Source: Hymenoscyphus infarciens
Lineage: Eukaryota > Ascomycota > Leotiomycetes > Helotiales > Helotiaceae
DNA length: 64,000 bases
Direction: 5' to 3'
Assembly (NCBI GenBank): GCA_001414345.1
Contig: LLCB01000077.1
Location: forward strand, 62,001-126,000
The notes below the pieces were generated by a model. That model searched no databases and had not been told where the DNA came from. It saw nothing but the letters and a program-made list of their open reading frames with translations. Positions 1-13,849 of this stretch are shown piece after piece (positions within the stretch are counted from its first letter, which is position 1; each line of letters begins with the position of its first letter). The position numbers were made by a program, and so were the translations under genes.

Positions 1-2175
1 CACTCCTAGTATCATAATTAAAACAACATACTTCAACTTAAAGGTATACTTTATTTTTACAACGCGCCAATATTAGTCCCCGTGATAAGTGGAAGGCCAA
101 CGCTGAGAAGCGCACCCGCTTCTTAAGCACCTCTTTTTACCTCCAAGCTCCTCGCGTGCCTGAATTAGAATTAAATGTTAATCAGTTTGCAAGTTCCATC
201 TTTCTCTGTACTCCTGGCGATTTTTGGAGGTTTATATCTCGTTTTCGTCAAGAATCAATTCTCTAACTATTCACCAATGAATGTCTTACAAGACAAGAGC
301 AAGAGTTCTATATCATAGTAAGCGAACCTCGCTTCTTCATAACTCCGTTGATGTAATATACAGGTATTCACAATATGAGAAGACTCAAGCTAGCAAGTTC
401 TTACTAGTCGCTTCTCTTCGGTTTTATTTCTTAGGACGCTAATAAGTTAGAGAACAGGCGATAAGGCCATCGATCATAGGTAAAAAGTTAATTATAAAGT
501 AGCACTTCCAGGGGGATCTTGCTTTCGTCACTCTTTTGCCCTTCCCTCCCCTAGCTCCCTACACTTCTCTTCCCCCCTACGCTCCCTCGCTCCCATACCG
601 ATCGATTGCTCTATCGCCTGTTCTTCATTCCGTAATTCTTGGTAGATACCCAAATATGACGATACTCTGCTCTCTTCCGACAATGATGCAACAGTATCGT
701 CCACTTTCCATCTGTTTATAAATTAAAGTCTCCTTGCTCCCAATTTCTCTTGCCACTTACGACTCTCTCATAAACACAAATTCTGCAAATCCAAACAAAT
801 CTTCAAACAAAATTCACTACTGTGCTTTCTACAACATCAAAACCATACTTCGACTCTTCATTTCCACAATGAATTAAACCAAAGCTTTATTCACTTTAAA
901 TGTTTTGTTCTCCCTTACCTCGACTCCACAAGTCAAAACACTCTCCTCAATGAGAATATCAAACAGCTTCTCCATCCACCTCTCCCACCTCGGCCTTGCA
1001 ACAGCAGACATCTAGTAATCTCAACCCCTCCCAATTTCCCTCCCTCCCCATCTCCTTTCACACCTCCCACACCTCCTAAGCCAACACACAAACAAGCATC
1101 TCCTACAACAAAAACAACAACCTCCCCCTCTCCAACGCAACCGTAACTATAACGGTAATAACCCCTATTAATAAAATCCCTAACTACAAATCCTCTAACA
1201 TAGACTAGCTAAGGTATTTAGCCTTAATAACAACAACCGTCCTCAGTCTCCTCCCGTGGGCCTATGACTGTTGCGTTTCAGACAAGACGGTAGCCGCTAT
1301 ACCAATCACCAGATTCAAGCTCTCAAATGAAGAGGATACGACGGCTAGTTACTAACAAGGCACTTGGAGATATTATATATCTCCTTCTCTACTTACTTAC
1401 TCCCTCTCCCCTCCCCCCTCTCCCCTCTCCCCCACTCTAAATTTCTTTTCCCCGAAAACCCTTTAAAGCGAGATATAGAGAAAGGAAAACCAGTAAAGAA
1501 TAAACACTCCACCCAACAGACATGAAAAAAATTCCCTCCCCTTTTCATTTTCGTAGTTCCATATGTCACGAATAAAAGCAAGGAAGATGAATCACAGGGT
1601 GCGTGTCCCAATGGATATGGTAATCGTACAGCCACCCATCCGTTGAGAGGGCTGAGGTTTGGGGACCGGGCGATCCGATCCACCGGACCACCGCTTGATG
1701 TTGGCCAGGGGGGTTCAAATCTTCTATCATTGTAGTACGCGTGCTGTTGAGTGCTACGTAAGACTTTGAAGAATTGAAGAAGAGAGAGGTTGTTGAGAGA
1801 GGTTTTGTTGCTTAGACTGTTGGTGTGCGAGAACGATGCAGTGGAGAGTGGGGCGGTTGGAGTGGCGGGGGGGATGGTTGGTGGTTGGTGGTTGGTGGTT
1901 GTGGGTGCCTTTTGGATTGAGAATTTAGAATAATTTCCTTCTTCTTTTTTTTAAAGGGGGGGTTTGGATAGCGACGCTTGGACTTTGGGTAAATGTGTCG
2001 CTTCGCATGCGACCAATGTCTCCAGTACTTGGGAACATAGAGTGAGCTGCTCAAATAGTTTAGAGAAGACTTTTGAATTCTGGATGAGGGGTTAGAGAAT
2101 ATAGAAAAAACCAAGCTGTAAACCTCAATTTTAAGACTTACGACTCGCAGAGGGGGAAATGATAGGTATTAGCTC
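1..2175. other. gene-free left flank
   Basis: No coding region is supported here; the short open frames have no start context, no splice partners and low-complexity products. The first ~500 bases are A+T-rich and look partly RIP-mutated. An imperfect inverted repeat pairs 452-475 with 600-623 (GAACAGGCGATA against TATCGCCTGTTC, then ATCGATC against GATCGAT). Pyrimidine-rich and GGTGGTT-like simple sequence lies at 1385-1435 and 1860-1905. Confidence 0.6.
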
Positions 2176-2177
2176 TA

Positions 2178-3737
2178 CAGTGAGTTACGAGTTAAGCGTG
2201 AATCTGCCCAATTTTTTTGTAATCCGAGTTTTTGATTTTCTTTTTAAAAAAAGCTTTCTCTCTCTTTTCTTCTCTTTAAAAGATAGAAAATAAAAGTAGT
2301 CTAAAGAGGACGAGGCCTAGCTAGAAAGAAGCGCTATCTCTAAATCTCCCTCTTCTATATTACTTATTTAAATTTAAAGTAAGTTTAATAAAAGTAAACT
2401 AAAAAATAGATAATTCTTAAAAAAACCCTTTTTTAGAAAAGTTTTTACTACCTCTAGTACTAGTTAGCTTCAGAGATTTATATATTTAGGATTTATTAAG
2501 TAAAGTAAGTAAAGAGAGTAACTAATTATATAATTAAGTAAAAGTCGAATTAATTTTTTTTTTTAAAGATCCTCTACTAACTCGCTATATAAGTTAGTCG
2601 TAGCGACTCTAAAACGTAGTAACTCTAAAACATAGTAACCTTAAAGATATAATCTAAATAATTAATTACTTAATAACTAATAGTTAGAAAATAGTAATTC
2701 TAAGCTATATATTTAAAGATATACTAGTAAAGAGCTATAGAATAAGTATTTAAAACAGTGTTTTTGGTTTCCTATCCTAGCCTAGCCTAGAGATTAGGCT
2801 AGAATAGGCTAAGTAGACTCTTATTAATAAATTAATAAATATTTAGGAAATAAAACACTAAAATAAAATATAGACCGTGTTCTAGTAGTACTTATCTCTC
2901 TTTTATTTAATAAATAAGTTATTTATAACTAGCGTTGCTTATTATATACTTATAAGTAGAAAAACACGGAGTTTACTTAGATAGAAGGAAAATATCTAGA
3001 TAGTACTAAGAGGCGGAGAAAGCTAATTCACTGATTTAAAGCGTAGGTAATAAATTCTAAAGAGTAGCTATATATAGATCCTTAGTTTATATATAGCTCT
3101 TTAGCGCTAATTTATCGCTAATAGTAGAGTAGCTCGCTCTCTGAAAGCTTATAATTATAATCTAATTAATTATAAAATAATATATAGATTATCTTTAATA
3201 ATTTAAATCTTATTATTAAGTTAATATAGTATTATCTATATATATAAAAACTATCTGATTAGGCTTAGTAGTTGATTTATTATATATTTAAGAGTATAAT
3301 ATACTAGTTTTAGAGTCGCTACGCTTTTGAGATTACTATAACTAACTTATATAGCGAGTTAGTAGAGGATCTTAAAAAAATAATAAATTAGACTTTTACT
3401 TAATTATATAATTAGCTCGTTAAAACCTCTACTTTAACTTACTTCACTTATAAAGGCTTAATATATATATCTCTGAAGCTAACTAGTAAAGTCGATTAAT
3501 AAGATATACTAAGACTAGTTAAAAATTAAGATAGAGATAAAAGTGTCTGTTTTTGTTATATAAAGTTTATAGAGTAATGGAGGATATATAGAGCTCTTGT
3601 TTTCTGTTATCTAGAGTCTACTAACATATGTTGTTATTAATAAATAGGTGAAACGAGTGCCTAAAAAGGGGGGAAATTAAGGACTTTTTTAAAAAGCTCG
3701 TAAGTGGGCAAATTCAAGCTTAACTCGCAACCCACTG
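2178..3737. mobile_element. TA-flanked inverted-repeat transposon, copy 1, interrupted
   Basis: The ends are inverted repeats of about 50 bp. The left end begins CAGTGAGTTACGAGTTAAGC, and the right end, read on the minus strand, begins CAGTGGGTTGCGAGTTAAGC. The element is flanked by TA on both sides (2176-2177 and 3738-3739), as expected for Tc1/mariner-type insertion. Removing the nested element at 2460-3486 and one TA leaves about 531 bp, which is collinear in reverse orientation with the 537-bp copy at 34763-35299. There is no open reading frame, so it is a non-autonomous (MITE-like) copy. Transition differences between the copies fit RIP. Superfamily assignment rests on the TA target only. 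Confidence 0.85.
2460..3486. mobile_element. nested inverted-repeat element inside copy 1
   Basis: The left end starts CTAGTTAGCTTCAGAGAT and the right end finishes with its reverse complement ATCTCTGAAGCTAACTAG. The two arms (about 2460-2625 and 3315-3486) match over roughly 165 bp, including the shared blocks CTCGCTATATAAGTTAGT and GCGACTCTAAAAC. TA dinucleotides flank both ends (2458-2459, 3487-3488). The 700-bp centre is A+T-rich and has no open frame. It sits inside the outer element, so it inserted later. Confidence 0.8.
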
Positions 3738-3904
3738 TACTACTCAAGATCCTGCTTGGAATACATGTCTTCCGTCGGTTGTTCACCGCGTATCTAAACA
3801 GATGAATACAAACACTAGAAGTCCAACTGAAACCTCGAGAAAAAAATGACCAAAATCAGAATGATCCCACTGTCTCACCCTTGCTTCTTCAGCTCTGCAT
3901 CTCT

Positions 3905-5241
3905 TCACAAATTCATCAAGAACCCCATTCCTCCCAAAAGAGCTCCCATGCCAACAGCACCAGTCTGCATAGCACCCCTAGCCCTACTATAACTAGTACT
4001 AACCGCACCTCCAGCACCAGTTGGCGCATTCGAGATAACAACTGTCTGTGTGGGAACACCGGAAGTAAGGATAGAAGTGGTAACCGAGGAGGCACCCGAG
4101 AAGACGATGGATTGGGTACTTGCTGTTGGAGCTGGTGCCGCGGAAGTGTTGTTTGGGTTGAGGACACTATATGTATATTAGCATAAAAATGAAACGGGAG
4201 GGGAAATAGGAAGGAGGGGACGAGGGGGCTACTGACTTGTCGATGACGTGAACCACACCATTAGCTACCAAAACATCTGGAACCAAGACTCGTGCTGAGT
4301 TGACGAATACACTTCCATTCTCGATTCGGACAGTGAGTTCTCCTCCTCCAACGGTCCTTAGTGTGGAGTTCGTCAATGCACTGCTGTAGCCAACAGTTCC
4401 ATTGATGACATGATAAGTCAAGATACTACTCAGTTGCTCAGTGGTAAAAGTACCAATGGCCGATCCAATAGCCGAGAAAGCGCTGTTCGCAGGAGCAAAG
4501 ATGGTAACATCTCGGAGAGCGTTGACGGTATTGACGAGATTCGCTTGGCTGAGAGCACCAGCTAATGAGGTGAGATTCGCAGAGACTGCGGTACTGGAGT
4601 CGGATTCAGGGAGGGCAAGAACACGATCAATAATATGAACTGTTCCACCTGTAAAGTTCAAATTCTATGACAACCAATAAGCACCATCCATACACAATTT
4701 GTTAAGGGGACACTTACAGGCGTAACAACTGAAGACTTAGAGACCAATCCACTGGTAATAGTAACATTCGTTCCATTCCTCGTAGCCTCGACCCGTTGAC
4801 CCCCAGTCACATTCGCATAACTCGCATTACTTAACATCGTAGGAAGGAACCGAGGTCTGGAAGTGAAATTGAGCGCGTGATAAGTCCCGTTCAAAACATG
4901 GTATTGGAGGATGGCCGTGATGATATCGGGAGTACTACCAGCGGACATGCCAGCGGGGGTGGAGAGGAAGCTTTGGAGTGCTGCATTGCTGGGTGCGAGG
5001 AGAGTGATGTTTGTCATGTTTGCTAAGCTTGCGACGAGTTGCGGTTGTGTCGCGAGGATGCCTGGGACTGTGTGAGTATGTATTTTTTGCCATAGCTGAG
5101 AAAATAGAAGGAGAAGATGAGGGAGAAAATACCATTGAGTGCACTCAGACTGTTGTTGTTGGCAGCAAGGACTGCAGTGAGATTCTGAGCCGAAGCGAGA
5201 GAGCCGACGGCCACCAAAGGAAGTAAATTCTTAAACTGCAT
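3905..5241 (-). CDS. secreted GPI-anchored fasciclin (FAS1) domain protein
   Basis: Exons (minus) are 5241-5133, 5067-4718, 4664-4237 and 4166-3905, with introns of 65, 53 and 70 bp, all GT-AG. The start gives a clear signal peptide (MQFKNLLPLVAVGSLASAQ). Two FAS1 repeats follow: the first contains ITLLAPSNAALQSFLS and closes with VHIIDRVL; the second contains VTIFAPANSAFSAIGSA, LTYHVINGTV and ends VHVIDNVLNP, the usual FAS1 end motif completed across intron 3. Many N-glycosylation sequons are present. A Ser/Thr/Ala-rich stalk then leads to a hydrophobic C-terminus (GMGALLGGMGFLMNL), as in GPI-anchored cell-wall proteins. FAS1 proteins of this kind act in adhesion and cell-wall contact. The specific role of this one is unknown. 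Confidence 0.93.
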
Positions 5242-5320
5242 CTTGTCAAAAGATTCCCGATCAAATCCAAATCCAAAAAAAAGAAATCTCCCAGTATCAA
5301 AAAGAAAAACATCTCAGAAC

Positions 5321-5328
5321 TTTATATA
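5321..5328 (-). promoter_or_regulatory. TATA box of the fasciclin gene
   Basis: TATATAAA on the minus strand, about 80 nt upstream of the start codon at 5241. This spacing suits a short 5' leader. The sequence is clear; its use as a promoter is inferred. Confidence 0.5.
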
Positions 5329-5339
5329 TCCCACAACTC

Positions 5340-6789
5340 CAAGCTGAAAGAGAGGGGGCTCGTCATCGATTTAAGAACATTTCTCAATCCATTCACAGCT
5401 CAATCCCGTAAATCCGGGGCGCCCAGCACATTCCAAGCATTTTGCGGGGGAAAGCAAACCTGAAGCCCATGTGAATGTCGTGATGATGTCTTGAATCCGA
5501 TGGTTCCGTACGCAAACGCACGAAGAACGGTTGCGGCTTGGCAGAAGGAACAGCGAAAGCTTAGTCAAGAGTGGCTAGGTAAGTGCGGCTGTTTTACATA
5601 ACTAGAGTGAAGAGCTGCCAACAAGGAAGAGAAAAAAAAGGGTTAATTCTAGCGCTACACAAGTAGAGATCTCTGAAAGCTGGGATTATTCCACGCAGCA
5701 ACATCTGAAGTTTTGGAGTTATGGCCCACCAGATCTGAGATGCATTTTCCAAAGAACCCCAACGCGAGAAAAACAACACCCGATAAAGCACACTTATGCT
5801 CCGTATTTCGTGCAGCAAGGAATTGCCATTCATCTCTCGCATTCAAAAGCTCCGGGCTCTCACCATCCAAGGGAACTAGAGTACTCCTCTGAGTCCACTC
5901 CAAGCTTACCCAGAAACCCAGAAACCCCCAATTCTGTAACCCTATTCGCTCCTCGCGCACAGAAAGTCATTTGCATCTCACCGCAGAACCTAGTAAATTT
6001 AAACTTCTCATAAACCCAGGGACGCTTGTTCGCAATAAAGAGTACTAGGTATTACAGTAAGTAAACAGGAGCCACATTCTCGCGCAGTGGGACGACCCCC
6101 GCACCCATAGCGCGGGGACTAGGTAAAGATCATCTGATAGTATAGATAGCACGGAAATCTCTCAAAAGCTCTTCCGTATATAGACAAAGGTCATCGCATT
6201 CTTATGTAAGTCTTACTATCTTGTGAGTATCTGTTTCAATATATTTCGTACCCCTAGTGAATATATAATCTACTACTATTCATAACCAAAGAGTTTTGCC
6301 CTCGTCCGACGTCTAGAATTTCGTAAAATACACGTAACGGAGAACACGGGATAGAGCTACTACTTATATTAAGTAGAGCGAGAGTAGCTAAGGTATACGC
6401 TAATAGCTAGTCTAGGACTGAGAACTAGCTAAGAGGTAAGAGAATTAGAACTGATCGAGTATACTCTTATCTCTAATATACTAGGACTCAATTACTAGGC
6501 AAATAGGCGATAGAAGTGTAGAGTAAAAGTAGGCGAGAAGTAGGAAGATAAATAGTAGTCTCAATAAACCCTGCTTTGCTGGGTCCCGCTATGAACTGAT
6601 TCGCCTGGGACGAAGTAGAGATATATAGAGATAGGAACCAAATCTAAGGGTAAAGTGAACTGGTGGGGTAAAAACTAGGATTAGTAAGAAGTAGATGATA
6701 TAAGTGGTAGGAGGAGTTAAAATTTATCTCAAGACATTTTTCTAGAACCATGTATATTTATTATAAAACCTTAATTTTGTTTACGCACA
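5340..6789. other. gene-free interval with RIP-like segment
   Basis: No gene is supported between the fasciclin promoter and the 3' end of the trehalose phosphatase gene. Overlapping open frames on both strands around 5594-6013 lack splice partners or family motifs. From about 6040 to 6560 the sequence becomes rich in TA, CTAG and TAGCTA, like the RIP blocks elsewhere, so it is probably a decayed repeat fragment. Confidence 0.5.
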
Positions 6790-9773
6790 CTACTCCTCTC
6801 TTACCCGTGGCATATGATCCGGAATCCTTCCTTCTACTACAGCTAGAGCTCCCAGATCCGCCAAGTCCGAATCACCACCATTCAGCAAAGCTATGCTACT
6901 GATAACGTCAGCTGGTTCCAAGAGATGCCAGTTTGCCAGGGTCATCTTCGAGCTTGCTCCAACGGTGACGGTGAAAACGTGGCCAGCCGGAAGATCACTG
7001 CCACCCAATGCGCGGAACATGTCCTCGTCGGTGAAATCGTCACCCAAGCAGAGCGTAAATTCCGGTGGCTCGCCAACCTCTTGGCCATATGATGCGACGA
7101 GTCGTTTCGCAATCTCTCCCTTGTTGATAAAAGTAGGGCGAACTTCAAGATTGGCCTTGCCCGTCATTACCTCAACATCCCAAGCCTTACCCACAGTCTT
7201 CTCCAGCTCCTTTTGGCATTCGCGGGCGTTATGAGCCCCAAGTTCGGGATCCGATGGTCGGTAATGCCATGTGAGGGCGCAGCGCTTGCGTTCAATAAAA
7301 GAGCCTGAAAATGTTAGTAGGGTGTACTAAAATATTGGCTGTTGATGCTTACCAGGAGTCTTGTCAGTGTATTTCTGGAAACACTCCATGACCTCTTTTT
7401 GCCAGCCCATGTCAAACGTCTCCGCAAGATTTTCCCACTCCTGACTACCAGGGTGACGCATAAAGCTACCATGCTCGGCACTAAATCCCAACTCGGGGAT
7501 GTGACCAAGATGTTGACTGAGAAACTCTTGATCTCGGCCACTAATTATCCAAACAGCATTTCGTCTGTCTGATGCCAATGCCTTGAGAGTACGGATGAGT
7601 CTTTCGGAGGGGATGGCAGCTGCTGGGTCCCTGACTATCGGGGTGAGGGTTCCATCGTAGTCGAACATGAAAAGACGTTTCTTGGCTGCTCGGTATTGTG
7701 TTACCAAGGCTGCCTTGTCCAGCAATGGTGTGGAAATGGTGGTGTTATGAGCTCCGAGGACGGTCAGAAGACGTTTGATATAACTCGAAGACCAGACCTG
7801 GACATTCCGTGTGGTTACGTGATGATAAAGACTGTTGTGCATTGCACTCTTCATATCTTCACCCATCGTCAACGACTTTTCGATCGCTTCCGCAACCCCA
7901 GTAAGATCCCAAGGATTGATATGCATTGCGTCCTTTAGACTTCCAGCGGTGCCAGAAAATTCGGATATGATGAGAGGTCCATGATCGTCACGCTGGCACA
8001 CCACGTACTCGAGACTAGTAGTGTTCATGCCATCACGAACACTCGTGATAAGACCGATATCCGCTGCTCGGAGAAGCGCCAGATATTCCTCTTGAGATAG
8101 ATATTGGGGATAATGTTGAACTGGCGTGAAACTGAGAGACCCATATGTGCCATTGATGTTGGCCACGAGCTCGGCAACTTTGTTGGCAATCTTGTTGCTG
8201 GAGTCCTCCTTTTCCTCCTCGACACTCGTTGGGCTGGTGACTTGGATCAAAACGACCTTTTGATTCCATTCTGGGTAGCGTTCTAGAAACGTTTCAAACG
8301 CCATGAGCTTCTGAGCAACACCTCGGACAGTGTCTAGCCGGTCACGTCCCACAATCAGCTTCTTTCCCTTGTACATCTTTCGGAGGGCGGCCACCTTGTC
8401 GTCAATTGCCGGGTCTTTGAAGGCTAAACGCTCAACGGCTGCAGCATCGATTCCAATTGGGAAAACACCCACGCTAACTTTCGCGCCATATGCGTCCACG
8501 CCTGCAATGTCGGAAGGAAAGCCAAGAATTCTTGTGCAGCAAGATACAAAGTGACGGGAATAGCTGTATGATTGAAAGCCGACCAAATTCGCGCCCAGCA
8601 CACCCTCTAAAACATCCTTTCTTCTTGGCAAACATCGGAGAAACTCGCTGCTGGGAAAGGGAACATGCAAAAAGAAGGAAATGTAGATGTGTGGGATTCG
8701 CTGTCGGAGCATGCTAGGGAGCAAGAGTAGATGGTAGTCGTGTATCATAACGACATCGCCAGGTTTGTAAATTTCGAGGATGCGGTTGGCAAACTTTTGG
8801 TTCATCCGATAGTAATCTGCCCAGGCTTGACGTTCTCCTCGACCATCGTTGGGCTCATGCTGCTTGTAGTGAAAGAGGGTGTACAGCTCCGACTCAGCAT
8901 ATCGTCTCCACCGTGATTGATCCGCCAGTTGTAAATTCCCCTCTGCATCACCATCCGCATCATCTGCGAGCCAAACCGGGACTGTCTTGCTGCCCTTCTC
9001 GTGTGCCAATTGCCACTCCAATCGAGCTCGATCCTCCTTGCTGACCTTGATAGCTTCGGGGTGTGCTGGCTCGATGGGTTTGGCGAAGGCATCGACAGGA
9101 ATCGGAGCCGAGCTTTTGTTGAGAGGGGGGATTTTCGAGGCCGTGGTGGTGGCGGGTGGTGTGTCCGGAGGCGTCAGATCATCGGCAGGTAGAATTTCGC
9201 CCGTCCAGCCCACCAGTGTGTGATTCCATGGTGTTTTATCAGAGGAGAGGTGGGTAAAGGAATCGAACAAGGCAGAGGTCCCACGGCGGGAGTTGAGACC
9301 CTAAATCACAGGTTAGCGTTGAAAGCGAGAATGAATTGGAGAAGAGTCTCTACCCAGTCGGCACCCTTTCTGAAGCGCAATGAATGGGGGATACAAAATG
9401 TTGCTGAGATCAACCCCCCGCTCAGTCCCAAGGATGGGTGCGCCGCTCGGGGGTCGACATCTGACAATGACTCTCTTCTTTCCCTGGTGCCGCCAAAGCT
9501 CATACGACGCAGAATCTCTTGGTTTGACTTCGCACCGGAAGCTGCCTCGCTGGGGGATTGTGCCATGCTGAGTCTGTGAATATCGCGAGTGAAGTATGAA
9601 TCTTCTGCCACACCGCTGCTTGAACCGGAAGCGTACTCTCCAGCTTCGATACCCGGGGTAACTGGCACGTTCGTCACCGAGGGGTGAAGGCCTGGGTGGA
9701 TCGAGGGCTGACTAGCTGGAAGGATGGGCCGTGGGGACTCGGTCAGGCCTTGGACTGAGAATTTCGGCGCCAT
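6790..9773 (-). CDS. tps2: trehalose-6-phosphate phosphatase (Tps2/OrlA type)
   Basis: Three exons (9773-9354, 9300-7353, 7304-6790; introns 53 and 48 bp) encode 960 aa. An N-terminal Ser/Pro-rich extension of about 150 aa precedes a glycosyltransferase-20 (TPS-like) domain at about 200-660, with HDYHLLLLP and FLHVPFPSSEF. A HAD-type phosphatase domain follows from about 680, with the nucleophile motif FDYDGTLTPIV (starting near residue 686), WIISGRD, and GDDFTDEDMF. The phosphatase motifs are intact, so this is the active phosphatase rather than the Tps3/Tsl1 regulatory subunit. In the TPS-like domain the segment GRDRLDTVRGVAQKL has Arg where active synthases have the substrate-binding Lys, which fits a non-catalytic domain. 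It dephosphorylates trehalose-6-phosphate in the cytosolic trehalose synthase complex. It is divergent from hog1. Confidence 0.95.
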
Positions 9774-12136
9774 GGTGATTAAGCCTAGGTGGTGACTAGG
9801 TGGTGACTAGGGAGTGACTAGGTCGTGGGTTTGGAGGTGGAGGGGCGCGATTGCGGGAGCTAAGGTGGAAAAAAGGATCGATTGGGAAAGGTGAAAAGGG
9901 AAGGCAGCGCAAAGAGGAAAAGAAGAGAGGAGGGAGGCAAAGCACCAAGGGAAAAAAGATGGCTTGGTTGACAAGGGAAAGTCGGTTCAGGTCGAACACT
10001 GGTGGTATTGGTATTGGTATTGGTTTTGGTGTTGGTGTTGGTAGTGGAAGAGGGACTTTTGAAGCCTGGTAGCAATTGCTCCAGTATCATATCACCTCTC
10101 GCGCATACCGGCTGTTGACTGGCTGCGATTGCAAAGTGACAACTGCACACCACTGGACTGGGCTGGGCTGGGTGGAAGGGGGTTGAGATTGGTATGATGT
10201 AATTTTATTTGTTGGTCTGGCTTCACTTGCACTGCAAGCTTGGGCTACAGTACAGGTACCTCCCGTACAAGTCAGGTGTTTTACTGGATGGCACTGACAG
10301 GAAAGAGCCGATGCGTCGCCCATCTTCTACTTGTAGAATATTACCCGTAGAGTAATCAGTCAGTTTTCTCCATTACGAAGAGAGTTTTAGGGGACTCTTT
10401 TACCGTTTGTTGGTAAAAAAAAAACAGGGTCTTCAACGTGGATTTTCAGAAGATCATGACGAGGGAGGATAATCTTTTTTGTTTCTATGGGGCGAGGGTA
10501 TATAGATAAAGATAAGAGGGGGTTGTCATAGCCATCGAGATTTGGGAGATGGGATGGTGATGTTCTACTTACCATTCAGAGCAAGATCTACCTGCATCCT
10601 TCGTGCTTTAATAACATCTTTTTTTGTTGCAACGAGATACCGTTTTCCACTGGCGAAAAAGCCAAAGTAAAGAAATCGTAAGGCTTAAATAATCCTAGAA
10701 GGGTTGTGTTGGACTTTCTCTCGAAAGATGCCAGCAGTCTACAAGTAGCAGGCTCGAGGCAGGCAAATCTGAGGGCCGAGACTGTAAGGGCCATTCATTT
10801 CGTGCATGCGCCTTTGTTTTGCAAGGAAGAGGAGGGGTTTTTGGCGATAGCTGCCCCTGACGTCATTTCACGGTGACGCACTGCTTTATAATGCGGGGTT
10901 TTTATAAGGGGACGGGAACGGGGACGATGAGGTGCCCTGTTGGGTCGTGGTGGGGTGTTGAGGAAAGAGAGGAAGATTGATTTGAGCTTTTGCTTTGGTT
11001 TGGAAGGGAAAGAGCACAAGGAGCAAGTACCTACCTTATATCGAAGAAAAGCGTAGAAACAGAGTTCCGTAGGTAGGGACGGGGACGGGGACGAGGACGG
11101 GGACCATTGCCAAAGAGGGAAAAGGTAAATAATCCCGAATCTGGAAGGAAAGGCAAGGAAAGGCAAGGCAGGGCAGGGCAGGGCAGGGCAAGGGGGTTGA
11201 AGCAGCGGCCCTGCTTTACCTACCTAGGTACGGACAACTAGCCAAAAAAAAACGAGGGAGGCAGGCCCCTGTAGCTGGCCAGGTCCTGTTTTACAAGAGG
11301 GACAACTTTGCATTGGACATCTCAGTCTCGGTATGCAGTACTTGTACAGCACAGCCAATCCAATTGAATGGAGAATTGTGGAAGGGCAACGCAACCAGCT
11401 ACTTAACAACCCTCTTGCCCAACTCCCACTGCACCCGGCCCTGAATCTACGACGTCAAGAAGAGCAGAGCTAGCTAGCCAGCCAGCCAGCCTACAGCACC
11501 GCCTACAGCACCATACAAGCGCAATACAAGCACAATACAAGCACAATACAAGCACAATACCGTAGAAGCACAACCACAAATTATACCCGTGTTCTCCCCT
11601 CCCACCAAGCAACAGGGCAGGAGACCTTGCACACCTACCTACCTTACCTACTTAGGACCTACCTAGGTACACCATCTGGGCTAGCAAAGTCCACCTGAAT
11701 GCTCTAGAACCCAAAATACGACTAGTACCTTTGGGCCTCACCTCACTCACTACTTCACACGCAAAGAACCTGAAAATCCTTCTCTCAAGCTTTTCGCATT
11801 CTAGTCGCTACCTAAGGTAGCCTGTCGCCCCGTCGTACCTCCCCCGTCAAGCGTCAAGCGTCAAGCGTCAAGCCAGCAAGGCAAGGCATAACAAGCATAT
11901 CGACATCCGAACAACTCGATTCCATTCCAGACCTCCGATTCGTCCACGCCCGCCAGGCTAACCGTTTCCCATCCCACCCACCACCTAATTCCGCGACCAC
12001 CAGCCTCTAACCTCCCCTCCTCCTCCTCCTCCTCCCCCTCCTAACACCACAAATCCATCTCATCTTTCAACCCCTACGAAATTGTTTCCCGAGAAGCTGC
12101 CTTCTCCCTCTTCCTCTCCTCACCTCCACCGCAACC
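9774..12136. promoter_or_regulatory. 2.36-kb divergent intergenic region tps2-hog1
   Basis: No gene is supported here. The region is rich in simple sequence: GGTGACTAG repeats (9788-9825), GGTATT/GGTGTT runs (10003-10045), GGGACGGGGAC runs (11075-11105), GGCAGGGCAG runs (11160-11195), an 11-bp AATACAAGCAC array (11520-11560), ACCTACCTAGGTA motifs (11216-11230 and 11630-11670) and a GTCAAGC array (11845-11873). STRE-like AGGGG/CCCCT pentamers recur (for example 9841, 10389, 10833, 10854, 10907). Both flanking genes are stress genes, so shared regulation is plausible but unproven. Confidence 0.55.
10854..10865. promoter_or_regulatory. STRE overlapping a perfect CRE/ATF site
   Basis: CCCCTGACGTCA joins an STRE core (CCCCT, 10854-10858) to the palindromic CRE TGACGTCA (10858-10865). 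A further TGACG half-site lies at 10874-10878. CRE palindromes are the known target of Atf1/AtfA-type bZIP factors that act with Hog1-family kinases. The site is about 1.1 kb from tps2 and 1.3 kb from hog1. Confidence 0.5.

Positions 12137-13849
<1,713 letters not shown>

Noticed and set aside
1700..1730. GGTTCAAATC resembling a tRNA B-box
   Set aside because: No matching A-box or cloverleaf at the right distance on either strand.
5594..6013. Overlapping open frames on both strands near 5.6-6.0 kb
   Set aside because: No family motif, no consistent start and no intron signals; treated as chance.
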